The notes: a model not told the origin generated them from the letters alone. A stretch of 64,000 nt of DNA from Rhea pennata (GCF_028389875.1 NC_084670.1:36477155-36541154), one strand, 5' to 3'; positions 12,430 through 23,327 are shown, counted from the first letter of the stretch. Numbers and translations are program-made.

Positions 12430-12729
12430 AGCTCAACGAATCATGGTCTCAGGGGGCGTATTAGGTAGAAGGATCTCCACTGTCCCCGGCGCCTGTTAAA
12501 GGAATGCCTGCTTCTTAATGCTACCTCGGTATTAAGGAGTTTTATTTTCCGTTTTTTCGGTACCTTTTCCGGCACCCTGAATGGGATACAGCTTCTGAGT
12601 CTCAACAGATCCGTCGGCTCGCAGCATCTCCAGCTGGCACCGAAGGATTTTCGGGGAGAACCTCTGATCCTGAGACCCAAGAGCTCCGAGCAAGGTCCCA
12701 AGCTGAAAGGTAAAGGCATTCCTCTCTCT

Positions 12730-12760
<31 letters not shown>

Positions 12761-12888
12761 GAAAAAAAAGGGGGGGAGGGATGGGGTGAATCCTGAGGCA
12801 GGTTGTCTGTCCATAAGACGTGGTGAAAGCCTTGCAGGATTGGGCTCTGAAGGTACCTAAAGGAAGGGAGGGTAAGGTAACTCTGTCA
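12430..12888 (+). mobile_element. ERV-A 5' LTR, truncated (right arm)
   Basis: This is homologous to 8205-8576 and 16355-16790 and ends in …CTCTGTCA at 12888, the expected CA terminus. The 3' LTR ends …CTCTGACA at 16790. The U3 half is absent: similarity begins abruptly at the AAGCTCAAC block. A long T-run (12732-12762) lies in the middle. No clear tRNA primer-binding site follows the CA. Confidence 0.8.
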
Positions 12889-13640
12889 GGCCTAAGCCTG
12901 CAGATTGATTTAAAGGTATCTGGTATTGGGCGGCCGCACTGTCTTCTCGTCTTCTCTTCTTTCTGTTCCTTCTTTCCTCTGTTGCTCCGCGTGTTGCGCT
13001 GTTGCTGCGGTTAGTACGGTTGTTCCAGTTGCTAGTTCCGGTTGTTATGTTTATTACGGGGTGGGAAATGTTCTGCGCCTGAAAGAGGAAATTTAAGGGC
13101 TTCCGAATTAGGGCGCATTATGAGGCGTAGGTGTCAAATGGAGGGTGGACCTCCTATCAGAGAAACAGCTCGTAGCAACTTACATTATTTTGCTGCAGGG
13201 AAGGGTAGTGGGATGAAGTGCGCACAAGGGTATGAAGTGCGCATAAAGGGATAAAGTCGCAGGCAGCGGCTCGGCAAGGGTTGCCTTAATTGACCAGAGG
13301 GGTCAGAGCCGAGTGCGCACAAAGGTGCAGGTATAAAGGTGGAGGCTGGAGTTTCTAGGTAGCTGGCCTGGGGTCAAGCCAATCCACCATTCCTCCCCGT
13401 AGCCCTTTGGGGTGTGCATTTTGAAACACTGGGATATCTTTGTAGAAGCTACTGTGATTAATATGTGTAAGTTGGAATGGCTAAGTTGGAATGTGATGAG
13501 CAATGGCCAGAAAATGTGACCTTGAACTGTAATACTGGTCAATAGAAGGTATATAAAAGCAATAATTCTGGTCATCCGAAGAAGGATGACAAAGCCCCAG
13601 AGCCCAGAAAACACCAACCTGAATATGTTAGAGGAGTCAA
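12889..13640 (+). pseudogene. ERV-A leader and gag remnant
   Basis: Retroviral leader followed by heavily interrupted gag. Near 13170-13215 one frame reads LTLFCCREG, a stop, then WDEV. This resembles the conserved matrix segment of gammaretrovirus-like Gag. Many stops and frameshifts follow. No open gag frame remains. Confidence 0.55.
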
Positions 13641-14316
13641 ATATGGAACGGAGGGGAGCGGGGGAGAAAACCAGAATTTGCGCAGCTGATCCCCTGGTTC
13701 CATTAAAGCTGGGGAATGAAACTGTAGATTTTTTTATTAGATAGTGGAGCCGCTCATTCAGTGATAACGAGTTGTAAAGGACCCTTAAGTAAGACGACTA
13801 CTACTACCACGGTTGGGGCTATGGGGAGGAAAACCTGGAGGCCATTTTTGCAAGCAGTGGAATGTACAATTGGAGGTACTAAACGGACTCATGAGTTTCT
13901 CTAGCTGCCAGTGTTCCCTGCCTTTATTAGGACGGGATTTACTATGCAAATTCATGTGCAGATAAGCTTTTCCAAGAGTTCCGTGCAGCTCCACAGCCCT
14001 CCAGAACTGGCATGGGGAGTGCAAATCTGCCTTTTGATGGAGTCGGCTCTGTGGAATAACGGTGCAAGTATCCCTTCAAGTGTATTGGTTGCAGTGATTC
14101 CCCTGCTCTGGGCCTTGACAAAGCCGGGGAAAGGGAAGAACGCGACCCTAGTCAAAATAGAGCTACAGCTGGGAGCAAAGCCAGTTTAGGGTGCATCAGG
14201 ACCCTGTCAAGCTAGGAGCACATAGAGGATTGGAACCCCTAATTAATACCTTCTTGCAAAATGGCTTGCTTAGAGAGTGTTGATCTGAATTCAACACACC
14301 AATCCTGCCAGTAAGA
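13641..14316 (+). pseudogene. ERV-A protease remnant
   Basis: The aspartic protease signature LLDSGAAHSVIT is readable at about 13731-13766. A downstream PLLGRDLL motif, typical of gammaretroviral protease, lies at about 13921-13944. The segments are in different frames: the sequence just before the active site is off by one base, and a TAG interrupts the later part. The reading frame is therefore broken. The same lesions occur in the left-arm copy. Confidence 0.7.
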
Positions 14317-14325
14317 AAATCGCGT

Positions 14326-14690
14326 TTGCAAGAATATCAGCTGGTCCAGGGCCTAAGGGCAGTGAACCAGGTAACAAAAGATATACACGCAACCATGCCA
14401 AACCCATATATTCTTTTAGCCTTGGTGCCTGAGACTAACACTTGTTTTACGGTGCTAGATTTAAAAGATGCTTTTTTCCTGTATTCCCGTAGAAGAGCAA
14501 AGCCAGACAATTTTTGCCTTTGAATGGGAATGTCCCACTACGAGGAGGAAGGAGCAGTTATGCTGGACGGTGGTTCTTCAAGGATTCAAGAATAGTCCTA
14601 CCCTGTCTGGTGAGATCTTGGCCCAGTGGCGGGAAGGTAGTCAAATGCCACTCTTTTACGGTCTGTGGATGGCATCTTGATTGGAGCTGA
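14326..14690 (+). pseudogene. ERV-A pol: reverse transcriptase remnant
   Basis: Readable motifs in order are YQLVQGLRAVNQ, then NPYILLALVPE, then FTVLDLKDAFF, which carries the first catalytic aspartate region. Next come FAFEW in a shifted frame and LQGFKNSPTLSGE. This is the fingers-palm start of a gammaretrovirus-type reverse transcriptase. Frameshifts after DAFF and around 14525 break it, and the palm YxDD part is not seen. Confidence 0.8.
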
Positions 14691-14799
14691 CTCAGAGCAA
14701 CTATGGCTGGAAGCGACAGTGAGTCTGTTAAATTTTTGTGGGGGAGGGACTTGCCGGGTGTTGTGCTTCAAAGAAGAAGGCTCAGATTGCGAAGAAGGA

Positions 14800-15000
14800 A
14801 GCAATGTAAAGTATGGACAAGAGCTGTTAAGATTGTTACAGGCAATAATGGAACCCAAAGAAGTAGCTATAATGCATTGCAAAGCCCACCAGCAAGGAAG
14901 TAGGGAAGTGGCACAAGGTAAAAGGAGAGCAGATACAGTAGCCGGGAAGAGCAGTGTTAGCGGGACAAGTGATTGGAGCTCTAATACCCAGTGGAAAGAT
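14800..15000 (+). pseudogene. ERV-A pol: RNase H C-terminal remnant
   Basis: A frame from about 14812 reads LLRLLQAIMEPKEVAIMHC, then HQQGSREVAQGKRRADTVAG. This matches the end of a retroviral RNase H domain, including the histidine block and the final ADxxA segment. The segment between RT and this piece is missing, so pol has an internal deletion of about 1 kb or more. Confidence 0.7.
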
Positions 15001-15059
15001 ACAACTGAGACTGAGACCTGCTGAATATTCAGACAATGAAAATGAATTGTCAGGAAGGC

Positions 15060-16115
15060 TGAAATGTACAAAAAATGCTGAAGGGTAGTGGCTCACTCCA
15101 AATGGACAAGTTTTAACTACTGGCAAAATGATGGAAGTGCTCCTTAAGAGACTGCACGAGGAAACTCAGGTGGGAGCAGATGCTATGATAAGCAGTGCAA
15201 AAAGATACGCTGTGGAGTCAAAGATGCAATCTAATGCTGACCTTATTGTAAAAAGATGCCGCAGCTGTTGTGCAGGTAACCCCCAAATTTAGAAGAAGCC
15301 ACCAATGGGAGAAGTAAGAAGAGGATTAACCCCAGGGGAACAGTGGCAGATAGATTTCTCTGAATTGCCTAAATGTGGTCATACTGATTTGTTTTGGTAG
15401 ATACCTTTTCTGGCTGGGAAGCTTTCCCATGCTCCACCAGTGGCGCAAAAGAAGTGATTGGGATTTTACTACAAGAAATAATTCCTCGATTTGGGATGCC
15501 TGAAGGTATAAAATGAGGTCCATTGTCTGAGGACATCTGGGATGTAGTTCAGGGAACATGAGAGTTTTTACGCACTCAGACCGTAGAACGGCAGCGCAGC
15601 TTAGTAAAATTTGTCAAGAAACATCTCTAAAGTGGCCAGTAGCTTTTCCAATAGCGCTTTTGAGGATTCAGATACAGCCTAGGACAAGAACTAGGATCAT
15701 CCCTTACGAGGTGCTGTACGGAAAACCGTACCAGGTCCCCTTAATACCTGGGGAACCCCATATAGTGGGTGAGGCAGACTTACACTTATATTCGATCTCC
15801 CTAGAAAAGGCAGTGGTAGCCCGCCCTTAGAGGAGATACGTCATTCTCGCTGGACCACTCGCTTTGGACACTCGGGTCCACCTGTATCAGCCAGGTGATT
15901 GGCTTTACCTGAAATCCTGGAACTCAGAAACCCTCCAGGAAAAGTGGAAAGGCCTGCGACAGGTACTTTTGACAACATATGCCTCCCTCAGATTAGAGGG
16001 AGTGGAGCCCTGGGTCCACTGTACGCAAGTAAAATTGTCTCCACGCCCTGTTCAGTGGCCCACAGTTGCAACTAAGGACCCGCTCAAACTAAAACTCCAG
16101 AGGGTGAACCTCTGA
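15060..16115 (+). pseudogene. ERV-A pol: integrase remnant
   Basis: Fragments in several frames resemble a gammaretrovirus-like integrase. There is a PGEQWQIDF motif at the first catalytic aspartate (about 15334-15362) and a SEDIWDV-like region near 15520-15546. A C-terminal domain ends in a WVHCTQVKLSPRP motif (about 16012-16048). Stops and frameshifts are numerous. No env follows; the sequence passes directly into the LTR. Confidence 0.7.
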
Positions 16116-16170
16116 AGGACTGAGCATCAGGATGCAGGGATTATTTTGATGATGATGTTTGTGATATTAA

Positions 16171-16790
16171 TCCTGGTCATCCTGGTATGATACCTATCTG
16201 CCTCTAGAGACCCCCGTGACTCCGAAAAACAGCCCCTCGTGGACTCAATGCACACACGTAATGATATGTAAGTATAAAAGCGAATTCTTGGAAAAGTAAT
16301 GAATACCCAAATTAATTCCAGGAATTGTAATGAATGTGTATGAGGGGTATCGGCTAAAAGCTCAACAAATTGTGGTCTCAGGGGGCGTATTAGGTGGAAG
16401 GATCCGCTATGCCCCCGGCACCTATTAAAGGAATGCCTGCTTTTTCATGCTACCTTGGTGTTAAGGAGTTTTATTTTCCATTCTTTTGGGTAACCTTTTC
16501 TGGCACCCCAGATGGGACATTGCTTCTGAGTCTCGATGGATCCATGGGATCGCTGCATCTCCAGCTGGCACTGAGGGATTGTCAGGGAGAACCTCTGATC
16601 CCCGGACCCGAGACCTCCGAGCAAGGTCCCCTGCTGAAAGGTAAAGGCATTCCTCTTAAAAGAAAGAAAAGGGAAAAAAAGAAGGGAGATCCTGAGGCAG
16701 GATACCTGTCCGTAGGATGTGGCAGTGAAAGCCTTGCAGGATTGGCCTCTAAAGGTAGCTAAAGCAAGGGAGGGTAAGGTAACTCTGACA
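16171..16790 (+). mobile_element. ERV-A 3' LTR
   Basis: Homologous to 8017-8576 and, for its R/U5-like half, to 12430-12888. It contains a TATA-like GTATAAAAG at 16272-16280 and ends CTCTGACA at 16790. Its U3 start is missing or diverged, because env and upstream U3 were deleted together. Divergence from the 5' copy is visible throughout, including a purine-rich block instead of the T-run, so this is an old insertion. Confidence 0.75.
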
Positions 16791-16792
16791 AG

Positions 16793-16895
16793 CGTGGAAG
16801 GATCCACTACGTCCCTAGCGCCTGTTAAAGGAATGCCTGCTCCTTAATGCTACACTGGTGTTAAGGAGTTTTGTTTTCCACTTTTTCGGAACACC
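16793..16895 (+). mobile_element. Second partial ERV-A LTR fragment
   Basis: GTGGAAGGATCC…TTAAAGGAATGCCTGC…TTAAGGAGTTTTGTTTTCC… repeats the middle of the LTR (compare 16393-16490) directly after the 3' LTR terminus. It ends near 16895, where unrelated sequence starts. It may be the relic of a tandem or recombined element. Confidence 0.7.
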
Positions 16896-18530
16896 TATGG
16901 CAGGGCAGATTGACCTGAGAGCGTGGAGGTGGTACGCTGTGAAGGGCTTGTGCCCAGTGTTGTCCCTGCTTGGGCCTTCTGAGTCCCCGGGGTTTTTCTC
17001 TGCTTGTGTGTCACCCACCAGTCCTTGTGTTGCGGTAAGGTTCTCTGCTAACAGCCCTGCTGACAGCTAGCAGACCTGAGATGGGGCTCCTGGAGAAGTG
17101 ACTTTGGGTAAGCCTGTGCTCCAGGATGAATGCGAGGCAGCTATTTTGCTTGGCTGTGTTGCATGTATTAACACTGAGAGATTATGCTTGTGTGCCCCCT
17201 GGGCTTAAGTCTTCTGCTTGGGTGGGAGGCGTGTGGCAGCTTTTGGTGAGTCTCTCACCTGATGTCTCCTTCTGGCTTCTAGGTTTTTAAATGAGCAAGA
17301 CCTGGGCAAAGCCACAAAAGGAGCTGTTGCCAAACCAATCTGAAGAGCTTGCCCGGCAATAGAAGGGAGAAGGCAGCTCTGAGGAGCTGAGCGATGTGAG
17401 AGGTGATGTAACAGCAGACCCTGCTGTTGAGACTCTGGAGGCAAGGAAGTGGTAGGACAGGAAATCTCAGTGAGTGGGGAGAAGGTGGTGCCCTAGAAAG
17501 GGAGAGCTGCACACTTGAGGGAGTCGGAAGGGGCCACGAGGAGGCTGGACTCTAGTCCGTAGTAGCCCATGTGTGAGGATGCTGAGCTGTCCCTCTTGTG
17601 AGCCCTGTCCCCGAGATGCAGTTGTGAAGAGCTTCATTTCAGGCCAGCGCCTGCTCTCCCGAGCACACCAATGCTGTGGAGGTGCTGGGAGAAATGCTGC
17701 AGCAGTGAGGATCTGCAGAGGGTGCGGTGAGGTGAGGCTGCAGGAGAAACAGATTGCGGAACCTCCTGCTCCTCGCGGGCTTGGCTCCTGAGCACACTCC
17801 TGCAAACTGCCTGGGTGGTGCATTTGCAGAGGGCTGCCACCAAGTGCGGGGCACTATGCGCAGAAAGGAGGAAAATGTGTGCAGAAGGAATCACCTGAAG
17901 CCAGAGTCCCTGCAGGGGACAGGCAGATGAGAGAACTGGTTCGTGTGACAGATTTACGTAGTGCTGGTCCCTCAGTTGAGTGTCAAAAAGCACAGCTGTA
18001 CGGCCGTGGAGGCTTCAAGGACAGCTTCCAGTGTGTTCGTTGCCTTTGATGGAGTCTTGCAAATGACTCCATGCTTTTCCGCATGTCTTTCCTGCTTGCC
18101 AGCCCATGACCTTGCAGGGAGAAGTTGTCAATAAAGCCAAAGGACAGAAGAGGGGCTGTGCTGTGCTGTGCTGTGCTGTGCTGTGGGGAGGGCCTAGACT
18201 AATGGTCGCCCTGTGAGTTGGGTAGACTTTGCTGGCAGTGCCTGTACAGAGGTCAGGGTCAGGCTCTTTGAGTCCAGTGGCTGGAGGCAGTTGTAGTGGG
18301 GAGCTCACAGTGGTGGTGTTCCTTGATGTGCTGTACCTCTAGTAGCATGAATTAGTTCTATTAGCTTGAGCAGTAGCATTCTTTTGATGCATAGTCAGTT
18401 TTGTTGCCTGAAGGATTAGGATTGACTCCCAAGCATGCTGGTGTAAAGAAGAAGAAAGAAAACAGCCTGTTGCCTGCCGTGGCCGAGGAATGGAGCTGTT
18501 AATGTAGGCTTGGTTGGGAAAAGCAGGCGC
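16896..18530. other. Non-coding stretch, no gene recognised
   Basis: Mixed-composition sequence with short open frames on both strands and no domain motifs. A pentanucleotide microsatellite lies near its end (18155-18186). An acceptor-like TTCTAG at about 17276-17281 precedes nothing recognisable. Confidence 0.5.
18155..18186. repeat. (GCTGT)n microsatellite
   Basis: About six perfect units of GCTGT in a row. Confidence 0.95.
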
Positions 18531-18652
18531 TGGAGTTGAATGTCGTGTGACTGACTGTCCAGTCAGCGGATGCCTCCTGGGCTGTTGCGTGGGGTTTCCT
18601 CTGATCTCCGGTCCATCTGAAATGCCTCCTCTCTGTTTGTCTTGCGCTGTAG

Positions 18653-18837
18653 TTGCCACTTGAGGAGGAAGAGTGTCAGAGAAAAATGGTTTTTTCCATG
18701 GAACTTTCCAAAGACAAGTTCCAAATGAAGAGGAAAACGGCACAAGAGCAACTGGCAAAAACTGCGGTTTCTCTCTGCCTTGCCCACACAGAGAAGGAGA
18801 AGAAAGTGACCCAGAGGCTGGAGATGCCACAACAAGT
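18653..18837 (+). CDS. Coding-like coiled-coil exon of an unidentified gene
   Basis: An open stretch lies between an acceptor (…TTGCGCTGTAG, AG at 18651-18652) and a perfect GTAAGT donor (18838-18843). It encodes a highly charged, Lys/Glu/Gln-rich segment starting LPLEEEECQRKMVFSMELSK. It continues with heptad-like spacing and ends KVTQRLEMPQQ. Composition and splice sites look like a real exon of a coiled-coil protein, but I do not recognise the family. No partner exon is identified nearby: ERV-B lies downstream in the opposite orientation, and a diverged relative of its 5' junction lies at 7120-7335. It could be an orphan exon of a relocated gene. Confidence 0.5.
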
Positions 18838-19159
18838 GTAAGTTTATGCCAGCTCCTGCCAAGGCCCAGGGGAGTGCAGCAGCATGGATTGCTGTGCTGC
18901 AGGGTTGCAGATCCTGGGTCTCGGGTGGATGCGGCACCCTCTGCTCGTTGCAGGATTATGTAGTTGCCACCTTTTACCATAGGAATTGTGCTGTTCCCAC
19001 CTGAGATTGTTGCAGGAATTACACAGTCACCACCTGCTACCGTAGGCATTACGCAGTATCATTGGATACCTGCGGGACTGTTGAGTAGTGTATCAGTAGT
19101 AACGTTGCAGGATTTTGTGTTCCATTTCTTGAAAGTCATGTTATCAGCATTCAGGTGGG

Positions 19160-19500
19160 TCAGCTGATGGGCTTGTGGGCATGCTGGGGAGACAAGGCCT
19201 GTGTTGCATGTTGTTTGGGGAGCAATTCAACCTCCTGTGGCACACAGCTAGTTACTGAATGTCCTAGTACCAATGGTCGACCTTTTTCTGGGATGGTAGC
19301 TGCTGCTGCAACTGATCTGATGCATGTGGGAGCTCCTTGTGCAGCTGGATCCAAGTGAGCAGGGTAGTGTGCCACCAGCCTTTGATGGGGACCTGCTTTT
19401 TGAGTTAAAGCCCCACTGGCTCCCTGCTTTTGTTCATGTCTCTGTAGGTTAAAAGGTTTTGTGTAGCCCGGAAGTCCTGAGGCTGGGGCAGAAGCTAGGG
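19160..19500 (-). pseudogene. ERV-B RNase H / connection remnant
   Basis: Minus-strand frames give AFQAIKGALASAPA-like text near 19500. Further on come HLDPAAQGAPTCIRSVAAAA and VPQEVELL (19375-19220), matching the connection and early RNase H region of a gammaretrovirus-type Pol. The frame is broken and the C-terminal half is missing. Confidence 0.65.
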
Positions 19501-19879
19501 CGCCTTTTATAGCTTGAAAAGCCTTTTCTCATTCCGGTCCCCATTTGGTAGCTTCTACTTCGTCCTTTTTAGTTGCCTCTGTCAAGTGGCAGTTAAAATT
19601 TTCTCATCTCTCCTAACCCTGGTGTCCATGGTGGGCAAAACCCGTCTGCTTCTAAAATCCTCGTAACAGTTTTTTTTTGTAACTGGTTAAGGAAATTCAG
19701 CGATGGCTCTTACCCTTTCTGGATCAGTTATTTACTGCCGCTCCTTCTGAATGAATCCCAAATACTTCACCTCTGTACAACACAGGTGGAGCTTAGATGG
19801 AGATGCGCGATGCCCTTTAGTTGCTAATGCAGTGCATAAATGTATAGTATCCTTTAAACAATCATCATAGTTTTTACTT

Positions 19880-20290
19880 GCTTTCAGTAAGTCCATCCAC
19901 ATATTGTATTCAAGCTAATCCACCAGGTAACTCAGTATCTTTTCAATCTTCCTTCAATATTCAAGTGAATATGGTAGAAGACCCAGTAAATGCTTGTGGA
20001 AGTCCACATTAACTACTGTCTTTTCCAAGCACAGGCAAGTAAGGGTGGGCTCTCTTCATCTATTGGAACGCTAAATAATGCGGCAGTCCAGTCAATCACA
20101 GTAGGATATCCAGCCCAGTGTGGTATTTGCAAAAGTGTAGTAGAGCTGTCGGTTACCACTGGGTGCGGAACTCTAACACACTGATTAATTGCTCTCCAAT
20201 CCTGTACCAACCAAAAGTCTGCAGGCCCGTCTTTGTCTAAGCTGTTTTTACTTCCTCGTAGAATTGACACGTTGTACAGGGATTCACACG
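19880..20290 (-). pseudogene. ERV-B reverse transcriptase remnant
   Basis: The minus strand reads FWLVQDWRAINQ, then VPHPVVTDSSTTLLQIP, then TVIDWTAALFSVPIDEES (20220-20045), in one frame. These are the conserved early RT motifs. One of the usual aspartates of the TVIDLxDAFF motif is altered here (DWTAALF). A stop follows at about 20013, and the palm active site is not seen. Confidence 0.75.
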
Positions 20291-20561
20291 CTTTTAGAAT
20301 TCCTTGAACAAGATATTTTCTTTAATTTGCTTTAGAATGCCCTTTTTTCTGCTTCCCTGCTGTATCCGTGCTACGTGATACTTGATGGGAATGGTCCGTG
20401 TTGCAACTTTTGTATCTGTACCACCTGCTATTTGGTGAGAATAGTCTAGTGCTGTAACTTTTTAGTGCCTAGAACAATACCGCTGTGTTAAGCAGGATAC
20501 AAACAAGTAACTAACAAGGTCATGGAAATCTGTGAGAAAGAACAGCGGTTGGTCACATATA

Positions 20562-20588
20562 GATTCTGTGGCTTCCAGCCACAGAATC
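20562..20588. repeat. Perfect 12-bp hairpin
   Basis: GATTCTGTGGCT and its exact reverse complement are separated by TCC. It resembles the back-to-back ends of CR1-type ATTCTGTG tails, but no CR1 body flanks it. Confidence 0.8.
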
Positions 20589-20639
20589 ACCATGAGAAGC
20601 AGTCAACAGGAAGGTCAGAAGCTGAAGAGTAGTGAAATA

Positions 20640-21085
20640 GCGACCCCCAAAGCCAAATGTGGCCCCCGAAATAAGTCTGCACGCGTGCGCAGTATCATAG
20701 CCCCGTTATGCAACCGGGGCGGAGTTGGGCTAGACTCCCCACGCTTGCTGGCCCCAGGTGCCGGGACTCCCGCCTACCGCAAGTAATCATAAATGCCGGA
20801 GTTTTCCGAAGGAGGGTGAGGCTGCTACACAACAGAGGACCACGTTGCCTCCTCGGGGACGCCCGAAAAGATTGTGCCTGCCAACTCTCCCTCTCACCAT
20901 GCAGACGATCGGGACAAGCATTGAGGTGGTCCTTCTCAAGATTACCATCAGGTCGGTCTGTTTGTAAGTATCTACTAATAAACCACTTGCTACTGAAGAG
21001 TGTTTGTGCGTGTGTGTGTGAGTTTGTGCTGGCTGGCCAAACCGGATGTTTGGCCCCCGGGAATCTAACTAGAACACCTGCAGAA
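20640..21085 (+). mobile_element. Probable solo LTR (plus strand) interrupting ERV-B
   Basis: The interval between the ERV-B protease/RT linker and its RT has no pol homology. It instead shows LTR-like features on the plus strand: an AATAAA polyadenylation signal at 20977-20982, followed about 25-40 bases later by a GTGTTTGTGCGTGTGTGTGTG GT-rich tract. Boundaries and target duplication could not be fixed. It matches neither the ERV-A nor the ERV-C LTR. Confidence 0.45.
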
Positions 21086-21449
21086 GCATCCATCTGCGAG
21101 GGATGGGATAGTGTTTTACTGCTGGGGGCGCTCCCCTCCCCGCTTTGCTTTTCTGCCTATTGGCTGTGCTGATTTCAGTAATCCCACCTCTGTCCCTGAC
21201 CTGCTCCATACCATAGTTCCTTGGGTATGTCTTGTAGGGCTCTCGGTGTTTCTGGTTCAGACCCGTATGGCCAGAAGCTGTACATCCCCGCCGCAATTAT
21301 TAGATCAGCGCCCTTTGGCAAAAGATGCACTTTTGTACATCTGGAGCCTGGAGAAGATGTCTCCCTTGAAAACAAGCCGGTGAGTCTTCTGCTATCACAA
21401 ATCTTCGCCATGCTCCCTTCTTACCTGTGGCCAGTCGTAATGGTTTACG

Positions 21450-21575
21450 TAAGGCCTGTTCCCCCTTTCCAGTTACCCCTTGTATCAATATTTAATCTTA
21501 CAATAGAGCACCCTGCAGAACAAAGTTTAGAAGTGACAAAGTTGCCCCTGTATCAATGAAAAACTCGACCTTCTG
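21450..21575 (-). pseudogene. ERV-B protease active-site remnant
   Basis: The minus strand reads KVEFFIDTGATLSLLNF, the retroviral aspartic protease active-site loop with DTGA. Downstream sequence loses the frame within about 30 codons. Confidence 0.7.
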
Positions 21576-21759
21576 TTTCCCTGTTTTCCCAGTTACATGC
21601 CCTTTATGGTCTAATTGAGTGTTCCACATCCCATAGACCTCAGCCTCCACTGAGTTTTCCAAGTCCCACGCCTCCAGTCATTGGTGGTGCTGATCACCGT
21701 GCCTGAATTCTCGTCTCAAATCTCTCGTATCCATTTCTCTCCCAAATCCTCTAGGCTGA

Positions 21760-22470
21760 AGTGACATTCCCTTTTTCAATGCCCAGCCTCTCCACAACAG
21801 TTACATCTCTTCTCCCAGTCTCCCCTTGGTCTTCGCGCTGCTTCCTCGACTCTGTAATTGAATCCTCCCCGGCCTCTGCCTCATCCTCTTCAAGGAGGAA
21901 GCCTTCTTCCAGTCCCTTTTCCTTATAATCATTGCAATGACAACAACGCTGCTGCCAGCAGAGTAGTCTCTTGCTGCTTCTCTTGCCTCCTTTCTTTTGC
22001 TAGTTCTGTGGTTTGTCGCTCTTCTCTTCCATCGTATGTATGAACAGCTACACTCAAAACTTTCTGTGGAGTTTCCCCTTGCCATCCGGGCATACATTCC
22101 GTAAAGTACTCCCTTATATCAGAAGCCACCTGGTCTACAGATACGCTAACTCATGACTGAAGTTCTGTTGTGTCATTCCCCCGTATTTTAACAGGGCTTG
22201 TTGCAGTCTTCCCCAGTAATCACTGGGCTGTTCCTTTGGCCTCTGCCTGCGTTGCTGTGCCGTAGACCAATTCACTCCTCCTCCTCCTCCTCTGTAAGCT
22301 CTATTACCTTCCACCAAATTTCTAATTGTTCTTTGGCAGGCAGCCCTCTCCCCTGCCTTCTTGTAGTCCCAGGTGGGGTCGCTGGCCGGCCGCGTGGCCC
22401 TCTTTCCTCCCGTTTGCCTTGGCAGTTCTGTGTCTTTTTCCAGTATTTTTTCTTTCTCATCTGATCAAAA
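21760..22470 (-). pseudogene. ERV-B gag: capsid C-terminal region and nucleocapsid zinc knuckle
   Basis: A CCHC zinc-knuckle spacing (C-x2-C-x4-H-x4-C) is readable at 21805-21764, but the residue after the histidine is a TGA stop. Upstream on the minus strand (22129-21929) is a segment reading REYFTECMPGWQGETPQ, followed by a Lys/Arg/Glu-rich stretch (ELAKERRQEKQQE). This is the usual capsid end and charged region of gammaretrovirus-like Gag. Frames are interrupted. Confidence 0.7.
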
Positions 22471-23327
22471 CAACTCTTTTAACAAAATTTGAACATCTCC
22501 CCATGATGAGTTATACCCAGTGCATATATTGGGAAACCCCCGAGCACATTTTTGTGCATCCTCCCTTAACCATTGGCATTTTACTGTGCCATCTAGCCAA
22601 GTCTCTGGGATTCCAGGGTTGTTATCCCAGGGTTGTTTTGTATAGCTGTGCAGTACTGGGGGAGGTGCATCAGCCTCCTCCTGCTCCCTCACCTCCCCCC
22701 CGCCATCTGCTCCTGGTTGCATTGCAGCTGGATTAGGAACAACATTAGGAACCATTGGATCGCTGCCAGTGGGAGCAACAGGAGCTAATATGGGAGGGGT
22801 TATGGGAGAGGCAGAGGAAGGAGGTGCATAGGGTGGAATGGATTCCACAGGCAAACTAGTTGAATTGGTTGGATGATTTAAAATTGATGCTGAAGTCGCA
22901 ACCTGAGACTTAGGCAAATTTTTTCAACTGTTTTCCTTATGCTAATCATACGCCCAATTATCCCATGCATACCAATAATCCATTTGTTGAGGCTTTTTGT
23001 CCTCCAGGATACTTTTGTAGTAGTGCCAATTTCTTTTGATTAAAAGCCCCTTCACTGGGCAAGCCCTCCTAGACAGATCAGTGCTGGCCAATCTTCCTGA
23101 CATAACGTTACTGCTCGTTTCCTTGACAAGCCTACAACCCCAGTTATCTTCTTCCAGTTTTCCAATACCTTGGCTAAGAGCATCGCCTTTTTCACACCAG
23201 GTCTAGTTCCCATTTCCTGACCAGAATTTACAGCAGAGGTTTTAAGAGTCTCCAGGCGGCACCTCCCGTTGCCAAAGTTCCCAGGCTCCTGAACCACATT
23301 GGTACGACATCTTGAAAGGCTGGCCAC
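22465..23327 (-). pseudogene. ERV-B gag: N-terminal, proline-rich and early capsid region
   Basis: A 150-codon minus-strand frame (22917-22465) begins with a Pro/Ser-rich domain (SSASPITPPILAPVAP). It passes into a capsid-like segment with PWDNNPGIPETWL, consistent with Gag p12-capsid order. A separate frame at 23327-23052 (91 codons) is the probable matrix end. The two are separated by stops near 23045-22925. Confidence 0.55.

Larger units (their letters stand above)
8583..14316. repeat. Palindrome 1, right arm
   Basis: This is the reverse complement of 1-5710. The first shared bases on the right are about 8583-8594 (…ATGGAGCAC), pairing with 5699-5710. The arm ends in this window where the left arm reaches position 1, inside ERV-A, so the palindrome may extend further into 14317-16790. 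Confidence 0.95.

Noticed and set aside
18339-19049. 236-codon minus-strand frame
   Set aside because: It is the antisense of the coiled-coil exon and flanking sequence, with no domain. The plus-strand exon with good splice sites explains the region better.
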